Positions 47,295-57,200 of a stretch of DNA of 64,000 nt are shown here, piece after piece. The position numbers and the translations under genes are program-made. Below the pieces are notes generated by a model. The model ran no database searches. It was not told where the DNA came from and saw only the letters and a list, made by a program, of their open reading frames with translations. The stretch's first letter is position 1. Every line of letters begins with the position of its first letter. This stretch comes from Motilibacter deserti (GTDB lineage Bacteria; Actinomycetota; Actinomycetes; Motilibacterales; Motilibacteraceae). Location of the stretch: positions 464,129-528,128 of the forward strand of contig NZ_JAANNP010000002.1 in NCBI RefSeq assembly GCF_011250635.1. The letters are read 5' to 3'.

Positions 47295-49913
47295 ATGGCG
47301 ACTCGGACGACGGGGGGCACCCGTCCGCGCTCTACAGGGGCGCCGGCATCCGGACGCGGCGGCGGGGCGTCCCGTCCGCGGGCGTCCGCACCTGCCCGCA
47401 CCCAGCCCGGCATGGGGGCCCGGCTCGTCCGGGCGCTCGGCATCGCGCTGCGCGGGCTCTGGCTCGGGACCGCCCACGTGGTCGGCGGCTCCGTGCGCGC
47501 CTTCGGCCGCAGCGCCCGCGACCTCGACCCGGCCCACCGCCGTGACGGCATCGGCCTGGCCGTCATCGGGCTCGCGGTGGTCACGGCCGCCGCCGCCTGG
47601 TGGCGGGTGGACGGCGCACTCGGGGACGCCACCACCTGGCTCGTCGCCGGTGCCGTCGGCCGCGCCGACATCCTCGTCCCGCCGCTGCTGCTCCTCCTGG
47701 CCTACCGGCTGCTGCGCCACCCCGATCGCGAGATCGTGCTCGGGCGGGCCGCCGTCGGCTGGGCCGCGCTCTCGGCCGGGTCGCTCGGCCTGCTGCACAT
47801 CGCGCGCGGCACGCCCCAGCCGCCCGAGGGGGCCGAGGCGATCCGCGGGGCCGGCGGCTACGGCGGCTGGCTCGCGTCCAGCCCGCTCGTCGACGCCGCG
47901 AGCGTCTGGGTGGCCGTCCCGCTCCTGTTGCTCGTCGTCGGTTTCGGCCTGCTCGTCGTCACGGCAACGCCGGTCAACGCGGTGCCCGAGCGGCTGCGCG
48001 GCCTGCGCGACACCGCGCTGCGCCGGGAGGCCGTCCCCGCCGAGCGCTCGCGTGGGCGCCGCGACCGCGGGGGAGAGCCGCGCGAGGGCGACCCGGCGTA
48101 CGACACGCCCGTGGTCGCCGAGCCGGCCCGCCGCGGCCGACGGCCCGCCGCCCCGCAGCCGGCCGACGACGAGACCGAGGTGTTCGACGCCGAGCAGGCG
48201 ATGGGGCTGGCGCCGGCCCCGCGCAAGGGGCGCAAGCGCGCCGGCGCAGACGGCCCGGGGGAGGAGCCGGCCGAGCGGCCCGGCGCCGGCCCGGTCGTCG
48301 CCCCGTCCGGCGACATCGACGCGACCGACGTCTTCGCGGTGCCCACGCCCGTCGACGCCGTGGACCTCGAGCCCCCCACGACGGTCCTCGAGCAGATTCC
48401 CGGCAGCTCCGACATGCCGCCGCGCGTCGAGCAGCTGCTCCTGTCCGGCGACGTGACCTACGAGCTGCCCGCGCCGACCATGCTGCGCGCCGGCTCGGTG
48501 CACAAGGCCCGCACGCCGGCCAGCGACGCCGTCGTCGAGTCCCTCACCGGCGTGCTGGAGCAGTTCGACATCGACGCCGCCGTCACCGGCTACACCCGCG
48601 GCCCGACGGTCACCCGCTACGAGGTCGAGCTCGGCCAGGGCGTCAAGGTCGAGCGGGTCACCGCGCTGTCCAAGAACATCGCGTACGCCGTGGCGAGCGC
48701 CGACGTCCGGATCCTCTCCCCGATCCCGGGCAAGTCGGCCATCGGCATCGAGATCCCGAACACCGACAAGGAGATCGTCGCGCTCGGCGACGTCATCCGC
48801 TCGCGGGCGGCCACCGGGACCCCGCACCCGATGGTCGTGGGGCTTGGCAAGGACGTCGAGGGCGGCTTCGTCGTCGCGAACCTGGCGAAGATGCCGCACC
48901 TGCTCGTCGCGGGTGCCACCGGCTCCGGCAAGTCGAGCTTCGTCAACTCGATGATCACCTCGATCCTGCTCCGGTCCACGCCGGACGAGGTCCGCATGGT
49001 GCTCGTGGACCCCAAGCGGGTCGAGCTGACGGCGTACGAAGGCATCCCGCACCTCGTCACGCCGATCATCACCAACCCCAAGAAGGCGGCCGAGGCGCTG
49101 CAGTGGGTCGTGCGCGAGATGGACATGCGCTACGACGACCTGGCGGCGTTCGGCTTCCGGCACGTCGACGACTTCAACAAGGCCGTCCGCGAGGGGACGG
49201 TGCGCCCGCCGGAGGGCAGCGAGCGCGTGCTGCGCCCGTACCCCTATCTGCTGGTGATCGTCGACGAGCTCGCCGACCTCATGATGGTCGCCCCGCGCGA
49301 CGTCGAGGACTCGATCGTCCGCATCACGCAGCTCGCCCGGGCCGCGGGCATCCACCTCGTCCTCGCGACCCAGCGCCCGTCGGTCGACGTCGTCACCGGC
49401 CTCATCAAGGCCAACGTGCCGAGCCGGCTCGCGTTCGCGACCTCGAGCCTGGCCGACAGCCGCGTCATCCTCGACCAGCCGGGCGCGGAGAAGCTCGTCG
49501 GCCAGGGTGACGGCCTTTTCCTCCCCATGGGCGCCAGCAAGCCCATGCGCATCCAGGGCGCGTGGGTGACCGAGGCCGAGGTCGAGGCCGTGGTCGAGCA
49601 CTGCAAGACCCAGCTGCAGCCGACGTACCGCGAGGACGTCACGGCCGTGGCCGCGAAGAAGGAGATCGACGAGGACATCGGCGACGACCTGGACCTGCTC
49701 GTCCAGGCGGTCGAGCTCGTCGTCACCACCCAGTTCGGGTCGACGTCGATGCTGCAGCGGAAGCTCCGCGTCGGCTTCGCCAAGGCCGGGCGGCTGATGG
49801 ACCTCATGGAGAGCCGCGGCATCGTCGGGCCCAGCGAGGGCAGCAAGGCCCGCGACGTGCTCGTGAAGCCGGACGAGCTCGAGGGCGTGATGTTCACCCT
49901 GCGCGGGGAGTAG
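47295..49913 (+). CDS. ftsK: DNA translocase FtsK
   Basis: Septal DNA pump that clears chromosome termini during division. The 872 residues have a basic N-terminus and about four to five membrane helices (roughly 90-225). A Pro/Arg/Asp/Glu-rich linker (225-390) and the motor follow: [15 protein letters not shown], Walker A GATGSGKS at 540-547, and Walker [12 protein letters not shown] with Asp657-Glu658. The C-terminal gamma winged-helix domain ([37 protein letters not shown]) is intact, so it should recognise orienting sequences. The start ATG 47295 lacks a ribosome-binding site but has a leaderless promoter. Confidence 0.97.
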   Translation: MATRTTGGTRPRSTGAPASGRGGGASRPRASAPARTQPGMGARLVRALGIALRGLWLGTAHVVGGSVRAFGRSARDLDPAHRRDGIGLAVIGLAVVTAAAAWWRVDGALGDATTWLVAGAVGRADILVPPLLLLLAYRLLRHPDREIVLGRAAVGWAALSAGSLGLLHIARGTPQPPEGAEAIRGAGGYGGWLASSPLVDAASVWVAVPLLLLVVGFGLLVVTATPVNAVPERLRGLRDTALRREAVPAERSRGRRDRGGEPREGDPAYDTPVVAEPARRGRRPAAPQPADDETEVFDAEQAMGLAPAPRKGRKRAGADGPGEEPAERPGAGPVVAPSGDIDATDVFAVPTPVDAVDLEPPTTVLEQIPGSSDMPPRVEQLLLSGDVTYELPAPTMLRAGSVHKARTPASDAVVESLTGVLEQFDIDAAVTGYTRGPTVTRYEVELGQGVKVERVTALSKNIAYAVASADVRILSPIPGKSAIGIEIPNTDKEIVALGDVIRSRAATGTPHPMVVGLGKDVEGGFVVANLAKMPHLLVAGATGSGKSSFVNSMITSILLRSTPDEVRMVLVDPKRVELTAYEGIPHLVTPIITNPKKAAEALQWVVREMDMRYDDLAAFGFRHVDDFNKAVREGTVRPPEGSERVLRPYPYLLVIVDELADLMMVAPRDVEDSIVRITQLARAAGIHLVLATQRPSVDVVTGLIKANVPSRLAFATSSLADSRVILDQPGAEKLVGQGDGLFLPMGASKPMRIQGAWVTEAEVEAVVEHCKTQLQPTYREDVTAVAAKKEIDEDIGDDLDLLVQAVELVVTTQFGSTSMLQRKLRVGFAKAGRLMDLMESRGIVGPSEGSKARDVLVKPDELEGVMFTLRGE

Positions 49914-49955
49914 CCGGGAACTCCGCGTCACAGCCGGGCGTATCCCCCGTTGTCG

Positions 49956-49981
49956 GGCAGGGCCGTAGACTCGGCCCTGCC
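49956..49981. terminator. Hairpin after ftsK whose loop is TAGACT
   Basis: GGCAGGGCCG (49956-49965) pairs perfectly with CGGCCCTGCC (49972-49981), and the six-base loop TAGACT is a good -10 hexamer. It lies 42 bases after the ftsK stop and 72 before the next start. It may be the ftsK terminator, the promoter/operator of the HTH gene, or both. Confidence 0.5.
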
Positions 49982-50053
49982 TAAGCCGGCCCGTCGCAGC
50001 ACCGCCAGCACCGCGACGCCGGACGCCGCCCTCGAGACGACGGAGGACACGCC

Positions 50054-50836
50054 GTGACCATCGGCGAGACGCTCACCTCCGCCCGCCAGGCCGCCGGGCT
50101 CAGCCTCGACCAGGTGGCCGACCGGACCCGCATCCGGCGCACCGTGGTCGCCGCCATCGAGCACGACGACTTCAGCCACTGCGGCGGCGACTTCTACGCC
50201 CGGGGCCACCTGCGCACCATCGCGCGCACCGTGGGGGCCGACGCCGAAGCGCTGATCCGGCAGTACGACGACGAGATCGCCAGCGTCGAGTCCGCGCCGC
50301 GCCCCCCGAGCGAGGTGGTCGACCTCGACGCCGCCGTCGGCCGGAGCCGTCGCGGGCTCAACTGGTCCAACGTCCTCGTCGCCTCGCTCGTGGTCGTCGT
50401 GGGCTACGCCGGCTTCTCGGTCCTTCGCCCCGGTGGTGACGGCGGCGACACGGCGCCGACCGGCAACGCCGCCCCGGCCGCGGTATCCGACGTGCCCTCC
50501 CCGGGCGCGACACCGACCCCGACGGGCGCCGCCCCGTCGGCCACCCCGAGCCGCAAGCCGCCGGTGGTCGCCGCCAACCCCGAGGCGGGCGTACGCGTGG
50601 TCGTCGCCGCCACCGAGGGCCAGTGCTGGCTGCGGGCGACCGGCGCCGGGGGCAAGCGGCTCTTCGAGGGCATCGTCGCCAAGGGCAGCTCGCGCCAGTT
50701 CACCGACACCGAGGTGGTGAGCCTGCTCGTCGGCGACGCCGGGGCGGTCTCGCTCACGGTCAACGGCAAGCAGATCGGCGCTCCCGGCGCGCGCGGCGAG
50801 ATCGCCCGCGCGCAGTTCACCCCCGAGGACCCGTGA
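50054..50836 (+). CDS. RodZ-like HTH membrane protein (HTH_25-DUF4115)
   Basis: A 260-residue bitopic protein. An N-terminal helix-turn-helix (residues 1-70: GETLTSARQAAGLSLDQVA, then FYARGHLRTIARTVGADAEAL) is followed by one membrane helix near residue 105 (VLVASLVVVVGYAGFSVL) and a Pro/Thr/Ala-rich linker. A DUF4115 beta domain (CWLRATGAGGKRLFEGIVAKG, VSLTVNGKQIG) ends the protein. RodZ links the cell-shape machinery to the membrane in rods; the actinobacterial role is less clear. GTG 50054 follows ACGGAGG. Confidence 0.88.
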   Translation: MTIGETLTSARQAAGLSLDQVADRTRIRRTVVAAIEHDDFSHCGGDFYARGHLRTIARTVGADAEALIRQYDDEIASVESAPRPPSEVVDLDAAVGRSRRGLNWSNVLVASLVVVVGYAGFSVLRPGGDGGDTAPTGNAAPAAVSDVPSPGATPTPTGAAPSATPSRKPPVVAANPEAGVRVVVAATEGQCWLRATGAGGKRLFEGIVAKGSSRQFTDTEVVSLLVGDAGAVSLTVNGKQIGAPGARGEIARAQFTPEDP

Positions 50837-50908
50837 CGGCGGGCACTGCCGGTGCGCCGGGCCGGTGACGCAGCCGGTCCGTCCCGTCGAGCCGCTCCGG
50901 CGAGCACC

Positions 50909-50914
50909 TAGGCT
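50909..50914 (+). promoter_or_regulatory. Leaderless -10 of rimO
   Basis: TAGGCT, six bases, then GTG 50921. No ribosome-binding site is present. Confidence 0.5.
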
Positions 50915-50920
50915 GGGACG

Positions 50921-52471
50921 GTGAGTTCTCTTCCCGACGCGGCGGCGCCCGCGCCTGCTGCGCTGCGCTCGGTCGCCCTGGTCACGCTCGGCTGTGCCCG
51001 CAACGAGGTCGACTCCGAGGAGCTGGCCGGCCGGCTCGCCGCCGACGGGTGGCGGCTCGTGGACGACGCCGCCGAGGCCGACGTCGCGGTCGTCAACACC
51101 TGCGGCTTCGTGGAGGCGGCGAAGAAGGACTCCGTCGACGCGCTGCTCGAGGCAGCCGACCTCAAGGGCTCGGGCCGCACGCAGGCCGTCGTGGCCGTCG
51201 GCTGCATGGCCGAGCGTTACGGCGACCAGCTCGCCACCGCCCTGCCCGAGGCCGACGCCGTGCTGGGGTTCGACGACTACGCCGACGTCTCCGCCCGGCT
51301 GCGCGGGATCCTCGCCGGCGAGCGGCACGTCGCGCACGCCCCCCGCGACCGGCGCGCGCTGCTCCCGATCTCCCCGGTCGCGCGCGGCGCGGCGGCGCGT
51401 ACGGTCGCCGTCCCCGGGCACGGCGCCACGGCGCCCGGCTCGGCCTCCGCCTCCTCCGGGGCGCCCGACCTGCCTGCGGGCCTCGCGCCGGCGTCCGGCC
51501 CGCGCGTGCTGCGCCGCCGGCTCGGCTCCGGCCCGGTCGCGCCGCTCAAGCTCGCCTCCGGCTGCGACCGGCGGTGCGCGTTCTGCGCCATCCCGGCCTT
51601 CCGCGGCGCGTACGTCTCCCGCCAGCCGCAGGAGGTGCTCACCGAGGCCCGCTGGCTGGCCGAGCAGGGCGTCCGCGAGCTCGTCCTCGTGAGCGAGAAC
51701 TCCTCGTCCTACGGCAAGGACCTCGGCGACCTCACCGCGCTGGAGAAGCTGCTCCCGCAGCTGGCCGCCGTCGACGGCATCGCCCGGGTGCGGGTGAGCT
51801 ACCTGCAGCCGGCGGAGGTCCGCCCCGGCCTGCTCGACGTCATCGCCGACACCGACAAGGTCGCGGCCTACTTCGACCTGTCCTTCCAGCACGCGTCCGG
51901 CCCGCTCCTGCGCCGCATGCGCCGGTTCGGCGACGCCGACCGCTTCCTCGAGCTGCTCGCCGCGATCCGTCAGCGCGCGCCGCTCGCGGGCGCCCGGTCC
52001 AGCTTCATCGTCGGCTTCCCCGGCGAGACCGACGCCGACCTCGCCGAGCTCGAGCGCTTCCTCGTCGAGGCCCGGCTCGACGCCATGGGCGTCTTCGGCT
52101 ACAGCGACGAGGAGGGCACCGAGGCCGCGACGCTGGACGGCAAGCTGCCCGAGCCGGAGGTCGCCGAACGGCTCGAGCGCTTCTCCACGCTGGTCGAGGA
52201 GCTCGTCGCCCAGCGCGCCGAGGACCGCGTGGGGGAGCGGGTCGAGGTCCTTGTCGAGCGGGCGGGCGACGACGGCCCGGAGGGCCCGGCCGAGCACCAG
52301 GCCCCCGACGTCGACGGCCTCACCGTCCTCACCGGCGACGCGCCGGTCGGCTCGCTGGTCATCGCGCGCGTGGTGGCCGCCGCGGGCGCCGACCTCGTCG
52401 CCGAGCCGCTCGAGCCGGCGCTGTCGTCCACCTCGCCGCAGCCCGCGGGCGCGGCCGGCCGGCCGGCCTGA
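50921..52471 (+). CDS. rimO: Ribosomal protein S12 methylthiotransferase RimO
   Basis: Radical-SAM enzyme that adds a methylthio group to the conserved Asp of S12. The 516 residues have the N-terminal UPF0004 domain ([33 protein letters not shown]). The radical-SAM Cys triad is in [17 protein letters not shown] (Cys215, 219, 222), followed by a C-terminal TRAM-like region. A low-complexity Ala/Ser/Pro insert of about 35 residues (around 160-195) separates the first two domains. GTG 50921 is leaderless. pgsA starts eight bases after the stop. Confidence 0.96.
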   Translation: MSSLPDAAAPAPAALRSVALVTLGCARNEVDSEELAGRLAADGWRLVDDAAEADVAVVNTCGFVEAAKKDSVDALLEAADLKGSGRTQAVVAVGCMAERYGDQLATALPEADAVLGFDDYADVSARLRGILAGERHVAHAPRDRRALLPISPVARGAAARTVAVPGHGATAPGSASASSGAPDLPAGLAPASGPRVLRRRLGSGPVAPLKLASGCDRRCAFCAIPAFRGAYVSRQPQEVLTEARWLAEQGVRELVLVSENSSSYGKDLGDLTALEKLLPQLAAVDGIARVRVSYLQPAEVRPGLLDVIADTDKVAAYFDLSFQHASGPLLRRMRRFGDADRFLELLAAIRQRAPLAGARSSFIVGFPGETDADLAELERFLVEARLDAMGVFGYSDEEGTEAATLDGKLPEPEVAERLERFSTLVEELVAQRAEDRVGERVEVLVERAGDDGPEGPAEHQAPDVDGLTVLTGDAPVGSLVIARVVAAAGADLVAEPLEPALSSTSPQPAGAAGRPA

Positions 52472-52479
52472 CGCCACCG

Positions 52480-53103
52480 ATGTCCGGGACCGAGCCCCTC
52501 GGCGGGCCGCTCGCCGCGGGCGCGTCGCACGGCGCGGCGCGCCCTGACGCGCCCGGCTCCTGGAACCTGCCCAACGCGCTGACCGTCCTGCGCCTGCTGC
52601 TCGTCCCGGTCTTCGCCTACCTCCTGCTGCGCGACGGCGGGGACGACACCGCCTCGCGCGTAGCGGCCTGCGTGGTCTTCGCGATCGCCTCCATCACCGA
52701 CTTCGTCGACGGCGACATCGCCCGACGGTGGGGCATCGTCACCGACTTCGGCAAGCTGGTCGACCCGATCGCCGACAAGGCGCTGATCGGCGCGGCCCTC
52801 GTCGGCCTCTCCCTGCTCGGCGAGCTCTGGTGGGCCGTCACCGTCGTCATCCTGGTGCGCGAGGTCGGGGTGACCCTGCTGCGGCTCTGGGTCATCCGGC
52901 ACGGAGTCATCCCGGCCAGCCGGGGCGGCAAGCTCAAGACCGTGCTCCAGGGCGTCGGCATCGGCCTCTACCTCCTCCCGCACCCCGGCGCGTGGGCCTG
53001 GCTGGCCGGCGGCGTGCTCGCCGCGGCCGTGGCGGTCACGCTGGTCACCGGGGTCGACTACGTCGCCCGGGCCGTCCGGCTGCGCCGCACGTCGGGCCGC
53101 TGA
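52480..53103 (+). CDS. pgsA: CDP-diacylglycerol-glycerol-3-phosphate 3-phosphatidyltransferase
   Basis: Makes phosphatidylglycerophosphate from CDP-diacylglycerol (the CdsA product) and glycerol 3-phosphate. The CDP-alcohol phosphatidyltransferase motif is complete: DGDIARRWGIVTDFGKLVD plus PIAD, i.e. DGxxAR(x8)GxxxDxxxD. The 207 residues have about five to six membrane helices after a soluble N-terminus of 28. The start is ATG 52480; the open frame upstream is in the shadow of rimO. cinA follows after four bases. Confidence 0.94.
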   Translation: MSGTEPLGGPLAAGASHGAARPDAPGSWNLPNALTVLRLLLVPVFAYLLLRDGGDDTASRVAACVVFAIASITDFVDGDIARRWGIVTDFGKLVDPIADKALIGAALVGLSLLGELWWAVTVVILVREVGVTLLRLWVIRHGVIPASRGGKLKTVLQGVGIGLYLLPHPGAWAWLAGGVLAAAVAVTLVTGVDYVARAVRLRRTSGR

Positions 53104-53107
53104 CCCC

Positions 53108-54331
53108 GTGCACGCCGAGGTCGTCTGCGTCGGCGACGAGCTGCTGTCCGGGCGGGTCGCCGACGCGAACGCGGCCTGGCTCGGTGCTCGCCTGGCCGAG
53201 CACGGCGTACCCGTCCTGCGCAGCACCGTCGTCCCCGACGACGTGCCGGCCATCGTCGAGGCGCTGACGGGCGCGGCAGCCCGGGCCGGCCTCGTCGTCG
53301 TCACGGGCGGGCTCGGGGCGACCAGCGACGACGTCACCCGGGACGCGCTCGCCGCCGTCCTCGGCACCCGAGTCGTCCGGGACCGGGCCGTCGAGGACGT
53401 GCTGCGCCGGCGCTACGCCGAGCGCGGGGCCGAGCCGCCCGTCGGCGCCCTGCGCATGGCCGACGTCGTCGAGGGCGCCGAGGTGCTGCCCAACCCCGCA
53501 GGCGCCGCGCCCGGGCTGCGCGCCCGGATGGGGTCCGCGCAGGTCGTGCTCCTGCCGGGCGTCCCGTCGGAGGTACGCGCCATCGCCGAGGCCTCGGTGC
53601 TCCCCGGCCTGCCGGCGGCTGCGGGCCTGGTGACCCGCGCGCTGCACGTGCCGCGGACTCCCGAGTCCGCGGTCGGCGCGGCGCTCGCCGGGCTGGAGGC
53701 GGCTCTCCCGCCCGGGGTGCGCGTCGCGTACCTCGCGAGCCGGACGGAGGTGGAGGTCAGGCTCACGGCTGCGGCGGCGGCGACCACTGCGGCCGAGGCG
53801 CTGCTCGAGCCCGTCGTCGCCGACGCCCGGGCCGCGCTGGCCGCGCTCTCGCCGATCGTCGACGACGTCCCGCTGCCGGTCGCCGTCGTCCGCCGGCTCA
53901 CGGCGCGCGAGGAGACCGTCGCCGTGGCCGAGTCGCTGACCGGCGGGCTGGTCACCGGGGCGCTCACGTCGGTGCCGGGCTCGTCGGCCGTGCTCCGCGG
54001 CGGGGTGGTGGCGTACGCGACGGCGGTCAAGGCGAGCGTGCTCGGCGTCGACGCGGCGCTGCTGGCCGAGCGCGGCGCGGTCGACCCGGATGTGGCGCTC
54101 GCCATGGCGCACGGCGTCCGTGCATTGCTGGGCGCCGAGTGGGGAGTCTCGACCACGGGCGTCGCCGGCCCGGGGCCGTCGGAGGGCAAGCCGGCCGGCG
54201 AGGTCCACGTCGGGGTCGTCGGGCCGGGCGTGCAGGGTGTGGAGTCCCTGCAGTTTCGCGCAGAGCGTGACGGCGTCCGGGCGTCCTCGGTCGCCGCGGC
54301 CTTGGCATCGCTGCGGGAACGGCTAGGTTGA
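53108..54331 (+). CDS. cinA: CinA family protein (MoCF domain plus NMN amidohydrolase domain)
   Basis: Full-length competence/damage-inducible protein of 407 residues. The N-terminal MoCF-like domain ([38 protein letters not shown]) is a possible ADP-ribose pyrophosphatase. The C-terminal CinA domain ([41 protein letters not shown]) deamidates NMN in NAD salvage. The usual TGGLGPT reads TGGLGAT here. GTG 53108 is four bases after pgsA. The pgsA-cinA pair is conserved ahead of clgR. Confidence 0.95.
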   Translation: MHAEVVCVGDELLSGRVADANAAWLGARLAEHGVPVLRSTVVPDDVPAIVEALTGAAARAGLVVVTGGLGATSDDVTRDALAAVLGTRVVRDRAVEDVLRRRYAERGAEPPVGALRMADVVEGAEVLPNPAGAAPGLRARMGSAQVVLLPGVPSEVRAIAEASVLPGLPAAAGLVTRALHVPRTPESAVGAALAGLEAALPPGVRVAYLASRTEVEVRLTAAAAATTAAEALLEPVVADARAALAALSPIVDDVPLPVAVVRRLTAREETVAVAESLTGGLVTGALTSVPGSSAVLRGGVVAYATAVKASVLGVDAALLAERGAVDPDVALAMAHGVRALLGAEWGVSTTGVAGPGPSEGKPAGEVHVGVVGPGVQGVESLQFRAERDGVRASSVAAALASLRERLG

Positions 54332-54423
54332 TTACAGCGTTGCACCACACATCCGGAACCGGTCCGAGCGCACGCGCGAGCCGGCCGCTGGAGTCCGGGA
54401 CAACGCGCGGCCTCTCCGAGGCG

Positions 54424-54473
54424 TTCGCCGGTCGCGGAGAGGGAACGGTACGGGTACGGTGGGTAATCACCGT
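54424..54473 (+). promoter_or_regulatory. Dyads upstream of clgR (possible autoregulatory sites)
   Basis: TTCGCCGGTCGCGGA (54424-54438) has the CGC-N5-GCG spacing of ClgR boxes, with two mismatches to the published consensus as I recall it. ACGGTG-GGTAAT-CACCGT (54456-54473) is a perfect dyad just before the AGGAGGGAG ribosome-binding site. Confidence 0.35.
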
Positions 54474-54494
54474 CCCAGGAGGGAGAGCCCCGCG

Positions 54495-54884
54495 ATGATT
54501 ATTCTCCGTCGCCTGCTCGGGGACGTGCTGCGGACGCGGCGCCAGGACCAGGGCCGCACCCTGCGCGAGGTCTCCGCTGCAGCCCGCGTCTCCCTCGGCT
54601 ACCTGTCCGAGGTGGAGCGCGGCCAGAAGGAGGCTTCGTCCGAGCTACTGGCGTCGATCTGCGCTGCGCTGGACGTGCCCATGTCCGAGGTCCTGCGTGA
54701 AGTCAGCGACGGCCTCATCCTCGCCGAGGCGGAGGCCGCCGTACGCGACGCTGCCCTGCGGGAGACCGCGCTGCCCCCACGGTCCGCCCTGTCCACCGTC
54801 ATCCCGCCGCCGGAGCCAGCGGCGGGGCGCGCCGGTGGCGTAAGCGGCGTCGACGGCCGGGTGGCCGTCGAGGTTGCGGCCTGA
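54495..54884 (+). CDS. clgR: ClgR-type XRE family transcriptional activator
   Basis: A 129-residue regulator of Clp/Lon protease genes. The Cro/CI helix-turn-helix is at about 5-65 ([40 protein letters not shown]), followed by a helix ([16 protein letters not shown]) and an unstructured tail ending VEVAA. ClgR of Streptomyces is itself degraded by ClpP, and a small-residue C-terminus such as this can serve as the degron. ATG 54495 follows AGGAGGGAG; GTG 54459 in the same frame is less likely. A 15-bp terminator follows. Confidence 0.92.
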   Translation: MIILRRLLGDVLRTRRQDQGRTLREVSAAARVSLGYLSEVERGQKEASSELLASICAALDVPMSEVLREVSDGLILAEAEAAVRDAALRETALPPRSALSTVIPPPEPAAGRAGGVSGVDGRVAVEVAA

Positions 54885-54926
54885 GCGCACGACGCGGCTG
54901 AGGCTTCGGCCGCTGAACGTCGAACT

Positions 54927-54960
54927 GTGGCCACGGCCGGCGGTTGCCGGCCGTGGCCAC
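54927..54960 (+). terminator. Terminator of clgR
   Basis: GTGGCCACGGCCGGC pairs perfectly with GCCGGCCGTGGCCAC (15 bp) around GGTT. It is followed by a C/T-rich stretch. Confidence 0.85.
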
Positions 54961-54969
54961 ACTGCTTCT

Positions 54970-55034
54970 CGCGCCTCTTCCCGGCGCAGCCGTGGGCGCC
55001 GTCGCGCCTCTTCGTGCCGGGCCGTGCGCGCCGT
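54970..55034. repeat. Tandem duplication of 32-33 bp
   Basis: CGCGCCTCTTCCCGGCGCAG... (54970-55002) is repeated as CGCGCCTCTTCGTGCCGGGC... (55003-55034); both units continue GCCGTG-GCGCCGT. A few substitutions and a one-base length difference mark it as an old duplication. No coding function seen. Confidence 0.6.
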
Positions 55035-55089
55035 CGCGTAGTCCTGGCGTCGACCGCATCCGTCGTACGCCCAGCAGCCGTACGAGCAT

Positions 55090-55533
55090 CCCCGCGCCCG
55101 ACGGGCTCGCCCGCGGGGCACGCGGCGTCCACTGCCGCGTACACGACACTGAATGCCGCGCGCTACCTCGCGGCCGTGGCGGTGCGGCGACTGGTGAGGT
55201 TGCCGGACGCTGGGTCTCGGCGGAGCCTGAACCGCATGCCTAACGAGCTGGCCAACAGCATGCGGCGTCCACTGCCGCGTACACGACACTGAACGCCGCG
55301 CACTACCTCGCGGCCGAGGCGATCCTGCCGGCGTGGGGGTTACCCGCAAACTGGGGCCTCAGCGGGGCCCGGCTCACGTGTCCGACGGCTGGCCCGCCGG
55401 GCATGCGGCGTCCACTGCCGCGCCGACGACAGCCAACGCCGCGCGCCTCGACGACGACGCCCGGACGATCGCCGCACTGCGCGGAACGCTCAACCAGTCG
55501 CCGCACTGGGCGGAACGTCCGACGCCGACGTGC
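55090..55533. repeat. Three diverged ~140-bp tandem repeats, no gene
   Basis: The most conserved core, GCGGCGTCCACTGCCGCG, occurs at 55122, 55262 and 55405 (periods 140 and 143). Copies one and two continue TACACGACACTGAA(T/C)GCCG. Between cores the units align loosely, e.g. GGTTGCC.../GGTTACC... and CTGGCC before each core. The core itself can fold (GCGGC/GCCGC). An 18-bp direct repeat, GCCGCACTG(C/G)GCGGAACG, follows at 55471 and 55500. The periods are not multiples of three. This 650-bp stretch from the clgR stop to 55533 holds no credible CDS. Confidence 0.6.
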
Positions 55534-57033
55534 CTACCCCTGGCACTCGATGTTGCTGACGCCGGCACCACCCGGCCCCGCCTCGTTGTCACAGGCGACC
55601 ACGTTGCCGTGCGCACCCGGCTCGGGGGAGACGGCCACGACGTACCCCTTGACCCCACCCAGCACCCGGTTGCCGCGGAAGGTGTTGTTCTCCCCGGAGC
55701 CCGGCGCGCCGTTGATCACGTGGGTCTGGATGGCGTCGAGCAAGGTCCCGGTGCCGGTGTTGCCCTCGACGAGCCAGTCGCTGCCCTTGATGTCGATCCA
55801 GGAGTCGGCCGAGTTCTCGCCGCTCGTGCCGGCCTGCTCGAACCGGTTGCCGACGACGCGCCCACCGCGGGTGCCCTCCTTGATGTCGACGCCCTCGGCC
55901 GGGGTGTTCCAGATGCGGTTGCCCTGGACCAGCACGGCGTCCGAGCGGTCGGGGCCGCCGTCGGTGCCGTAGTCGCCCCAGTTCGACTTCGCCGACCCGA
56001 CGTAGACGCCCTCACCGAACTGCGGCGACTTCAGACCCGTGTCGTGCACGTCGCTGTTCGCGATGACGCCGTTGGCCGACCCGGAGCGGAAGTGCACCGC
56101 CTCCTGGCCGATGCGGCCCACGTCGAGCCCGACGAGGACCGACCCGACCGAGCCGTCGAGCACGATGCCCTTCTTCGCTGTGCGCACCGTGAAGCCGTCG
56201 AGCCGCCAGTAGTCCCCGGTGACGTGGAGCCCGTAGCCGCCGTTGTCCGTGGAGCCGGTCGTCAGCACCGCTTTGCGCGAGCCGTGCAGCGTGATGGGCG
56301 CGGCCTTCGTGCCGGCGGCCGGCGCCTCGAACTGCGGGTCGCCGACGTACGTGCCGTCGGCCAGCTCGATCCGGTCTCCGGGACGGACCGAGGAGAGCGC
56401 GGCCCGCAGCTCGTCCGCCGTCGACACGTCGACCACGCGCTTCGCCTTCGGCGCGGCAGGAACGCTCGCCTGCGCGCTCGGCGCGGCCGCGGGCGCGCTG
56501 CTCCCGGTGCCGGGCGCGGTGCTCGAGGTGCCGTCCGCGGACACCGTGAAGGTGACCTCGCGCCGGGACCGGTTGCCGCCGGACTCCACGCGCGCCCGCA
56601 GCTCGTGCTCACCGGGGTCGGGGTCGAGCGTCAGCTCGTACGGCGGCGAGGAGTCCTTCTCCAGGTACGAGCCGTCCAGCGTCCAGGTCACGCTCTCCAC
56701 CGCCTCGTCCAGCACCGTGACGGTCAGCGGCGCGGCCACCGTCGCGCCGTCGAGTTCGCTGCCGTCGGCCCGCAGCTCGTACGTCCCCCCGCCCGCGTCG
56801 GGCGTCGTCGGCGGCTCGGACGTCTCGGGCGTCGACTCCTCGGACGGCTCCTCCGATGGTGGCGCCTCGGTCGGCACCTGTGCGGGGCTCGACGCCGGGG
56901 GTGGCGCAGCCGTCTCGTCGTCGTCGCCTCCTGGCCACAGGAGGACGGCGAGGGCGATGACGAGCGCGGCCACGACCGCTCCTGCGACGGCCGCGACCGC
57001 CGTCCGACGGTCCAGGAAGCCGGGGGAGGCCAC
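55534..57033 (-). CDS. Membrane-anchored right-handed beta-helix protein
   Basis: A 499-residue protein. It has one N-terminal membrane helix (about 15-33), then a Pro/Glu/Ser/Thr-rich stalk to residue 80 and an Ig-like domain (about 85-165, with TVTVLDEAVESVTWTLDGSY). After a second linker comes a parallel beta-helix starting at DVSTADELRAALSSVRPGDR with repeats such as GYGLHVTGDYWRLDGFTVRT, GVIANSDVHDTG and GGRVVGNRFEQAG. This resembles polysaccharide-lyase or PbH1-repeat proteins that act on extracellular glycans, but no catalytic residues can be assigned. The start is GTG 57033 after GGAGG. It reads towards clgR. Confidence 0.82.
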   Translation of the reverse strand: MASPGFLDRRTAVAAVAGAVVAALVIALAVLLWPGGDDDETAAPPPASSPAQVPTEAPPSEEPSEESTPETSEPPTTPDAGGGTYELRADGSELDGATVAAPLTVTVLDEAVESVTWTLDGSYLEKDSSPPYELTLDPDPGEHELRARVESGGNRSRREVTFTVSADGTSSTAPGTGSSAPAAAPSAQASVPAAPKAKRVVDVSTADELRAALSSVRPGDRIELADGTYVGDPQFEAPAAGTKAAPITLHGSRKAVLTTGSTDNGGYGLHVTGDYWRLDGFTVRTAKKGIVLDGSVGSVLVGLDVGRIGQEAVHFRSGSANGVIANSDVHDTGLKSPQFGEGVYVGSAKSNWGDYGTDGGPDRSDAVLVQGNRIWNTPAEGVDIKEGTRGGRVVGNRFEQAGTSGENSADSWIDIKGSDWLVEGNTGTGTLLDAIQTHVINGAPGSGENNTFRGNRVLGGVKGYVVAVSPEPGAHGNVVACDNEAGPGGAGVSNIECQG

Positions 57034-57200
57034 CCTCAGGCCTCCGTCCCGGCCCGGCGGCCGCGAACGGGAGTGGCACGGCAGGAGTCAGCGGTGGCGC
57101 TCGGGCAGATGCGAAGGGTCGACACGAGCAGGCAACTCTGCCACGCGCCCGCAGCGTTCCCTGCCGGCCACCTGGCTACCCGGGCAACTCGGCGCTCGGC

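Noticed and set aside
46971-49931. 986-codon minus-strand frame across ftsK
   Set aside because: Antisense shadow of ftsK caused by high GC and absence of stops; composition is not protein-like. Only its last 46 codons are accepted as a separate small ORF because of their own ribosome-binding site.
55333-55530. Rightward coding frame through the repeat island
   Set aside because: The repeats change phase relative to any frame (periods 140 and 143), and the translation is antisense to the beta-helix gene beyond 55533.
55090-55533. CRISPR-like array
   Set aside because: Only three units, strongly diverged, with 140-bp periods and no uniform repeat/spacer lengths; no cas genes nearby.
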